From UBA349 sp964444115 (lineage in GTDB: Archaea; Methanobacteriota; Methanobacteria; Methanobacteriales; Methanobacteriaceae): DNA of 5,200 bases. The notes under the pieces were generated by a model. It saw only the letters and a list, made by a program, of their open reading frames with translations, was not told where the DNA came from and made no database searches. The first letter of the stretch is position 1, and every line of letters begins with the position of its first letter. A program made the translations under genes and the position numbers. The stretch covers positions 1-5,200 of the forward strand of contig CAYUFT010000118.1 of NCBI GenBank assembly GCA_964444115.1, in the 5' to 3' direction. Of this stretch, positions 4,991 through 5,200 are shown one piece after another.

Positions 4991-5074
4991 ATGGATACCA
5001 AAATTATCATTGGAATAATAGTTGCTATAAAAATAATAGCTTGTGCCGATATGGTCCTCGGTGGCGGAAGTTAG
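4991..5074 (+). CDS. 27-residue hydrophobic peptide, unknown function
   Basis: A very short frame (27 codons, stop TAG at 5072-5074) sits behind a strong TATA box (4948-4957) and an extended GAGGTGAT ribosome binding site at ideal spacing. After a polar start (MDTK), residues 5-19 are almost entirely hydrophobic (IIIGIIVAIKIIACA), broken by one Lys at 14. The C-terminus (ADMVLGGGS) ends in a glycine run. The hydrophobic core is somewhat short for a membrane helix but could insert in or lie on the membrane. IIAC at 15-18 loosely resembles a lipobox. I recognise no family. Options are a small membrane-protein subunit or regulator, a toxin-like peptide, a secreted or signal peptide precursor, or the coding part of a dual-function RNA. 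It is divergent from the lyase gene, with 201 nt between starts. Translation is inferred from signals only. Confidence 0.55.
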   Translation: MDTKIIIGIIVAIKIIACADMVLGGGS

Positions 5075-5200
5075 GAATGTAAAAAAGACATATTTAGATC
5101 AACTTTAGTACAATAGGATGACAAAAAATTAGCTGGACTATATTAGAACAAGAAACCCAAGTTTAAAATAAAACATAACGATCAGTGGTCAAAAATAAGT
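5075..5200. other. Right-edge noncoding DNA
   Basis: No frame with a credible start crosses this stretch on either strand. The mini-gene has no clear oligo-T terminator in the first 40 nt after its stop. TTAGTACA at 5105-5112 repeats an 8-mer found upstream of the mini-gene at 4928-4935. A TATA-like tract, TTTAAAATAAAA (5162-5173), may belong to a gene beginning beyond the window. Confidence 0.3.

Noticed and set aside
5046..5061. CCGA/TCGG mini-hairpin inside the mini-gene, possible structured RNA
   Set aside because: It has only four pairs and an 8-nt loop; the GC-richer patch is explained by Gly and Ala codons and there is no further support for an RNA element.
5105..5112. TTAGTACA repeat flanking the mini-gene (also at 4928-4935) as a mobile-element boundary
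   Set aside because: An 8-mer shared by two AT-rich stretches is weak, the flanks do not match further, and no recombinase is nearby.

Overview
The window looks like a piece of an archaeal chromosome, most likely a methanogen of the order Methanobacteriales (Methanobacterium-like). This rests on several observations. The sequence is strongly AT-rich. Both tRNA genes lack an encoded CCA. The tRNA-Thr carries a U discriminator base, as archaeal tRNA-Thr usually does. Promoters look like archaeal TATA boxes, and ribosome binding sites are of the GGTGAT / GAGGTGAT type. The protein set also fits (an HTH-PhoU protein, a 2TM-domain protein, a stand-alone citryl-CoA-lyase-like protein). The order-level call is an inference; no rRNA or methanogenesis marker gene is present.

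Layout, left to right. Positions 13-326 hold tRNA-Leu(TAA) and tRNA-Thr(GGT), both on the + strand, separated by an AT-rich spacer with a 12-bp imperfect hairpin. A calcineurin-like metallophosphoesterase follows (561-1364, +). Next is a 327-nt noncoding gap containing several short palindromes. A polytopic membrane protein of unknown function (1692-2339, +) comes next, then a winged-helix/PhoU two-domain protein (2470-3396, +). The + block meets a - block at 3397-3491. The - block holds a small 2TM-domain membrane protein (3492-3776) and, upstream of it in its direction of transcription, a citrate synthase/citryl-CoA lyase superfamily enzyme (3995-4789). Divergent from that enzyme, at 4991-5074 (+), is a 27-codon hydrophobic mini-gene with one of the best promoter plus Shine-Dalgarno arrangements in the window. 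The last 126 nt hold no gene I can support.

The genes do not form one obvious pathway. Each coding gene is separated from the next by about 95 to 330 nt and most have their own plausible TATA element, so they look mainly monocistronic. The PhoU-like protein suggests phosphate sensing, but no pst transporter genes are visible. The metallophosphoesterase acts on an unknown phosphoester. The lyase-like protein suggests citrate or acyl-CoA metabolism, but it lacks the citryl-CoA synthetase partner it would need for ATP-dependent citrate cleavage. The most unusual item is the mini-gene at the right end, whose upstream region holds a 21-bp-spaced direct repeat and an inverted repeat bracketing the TATA box.
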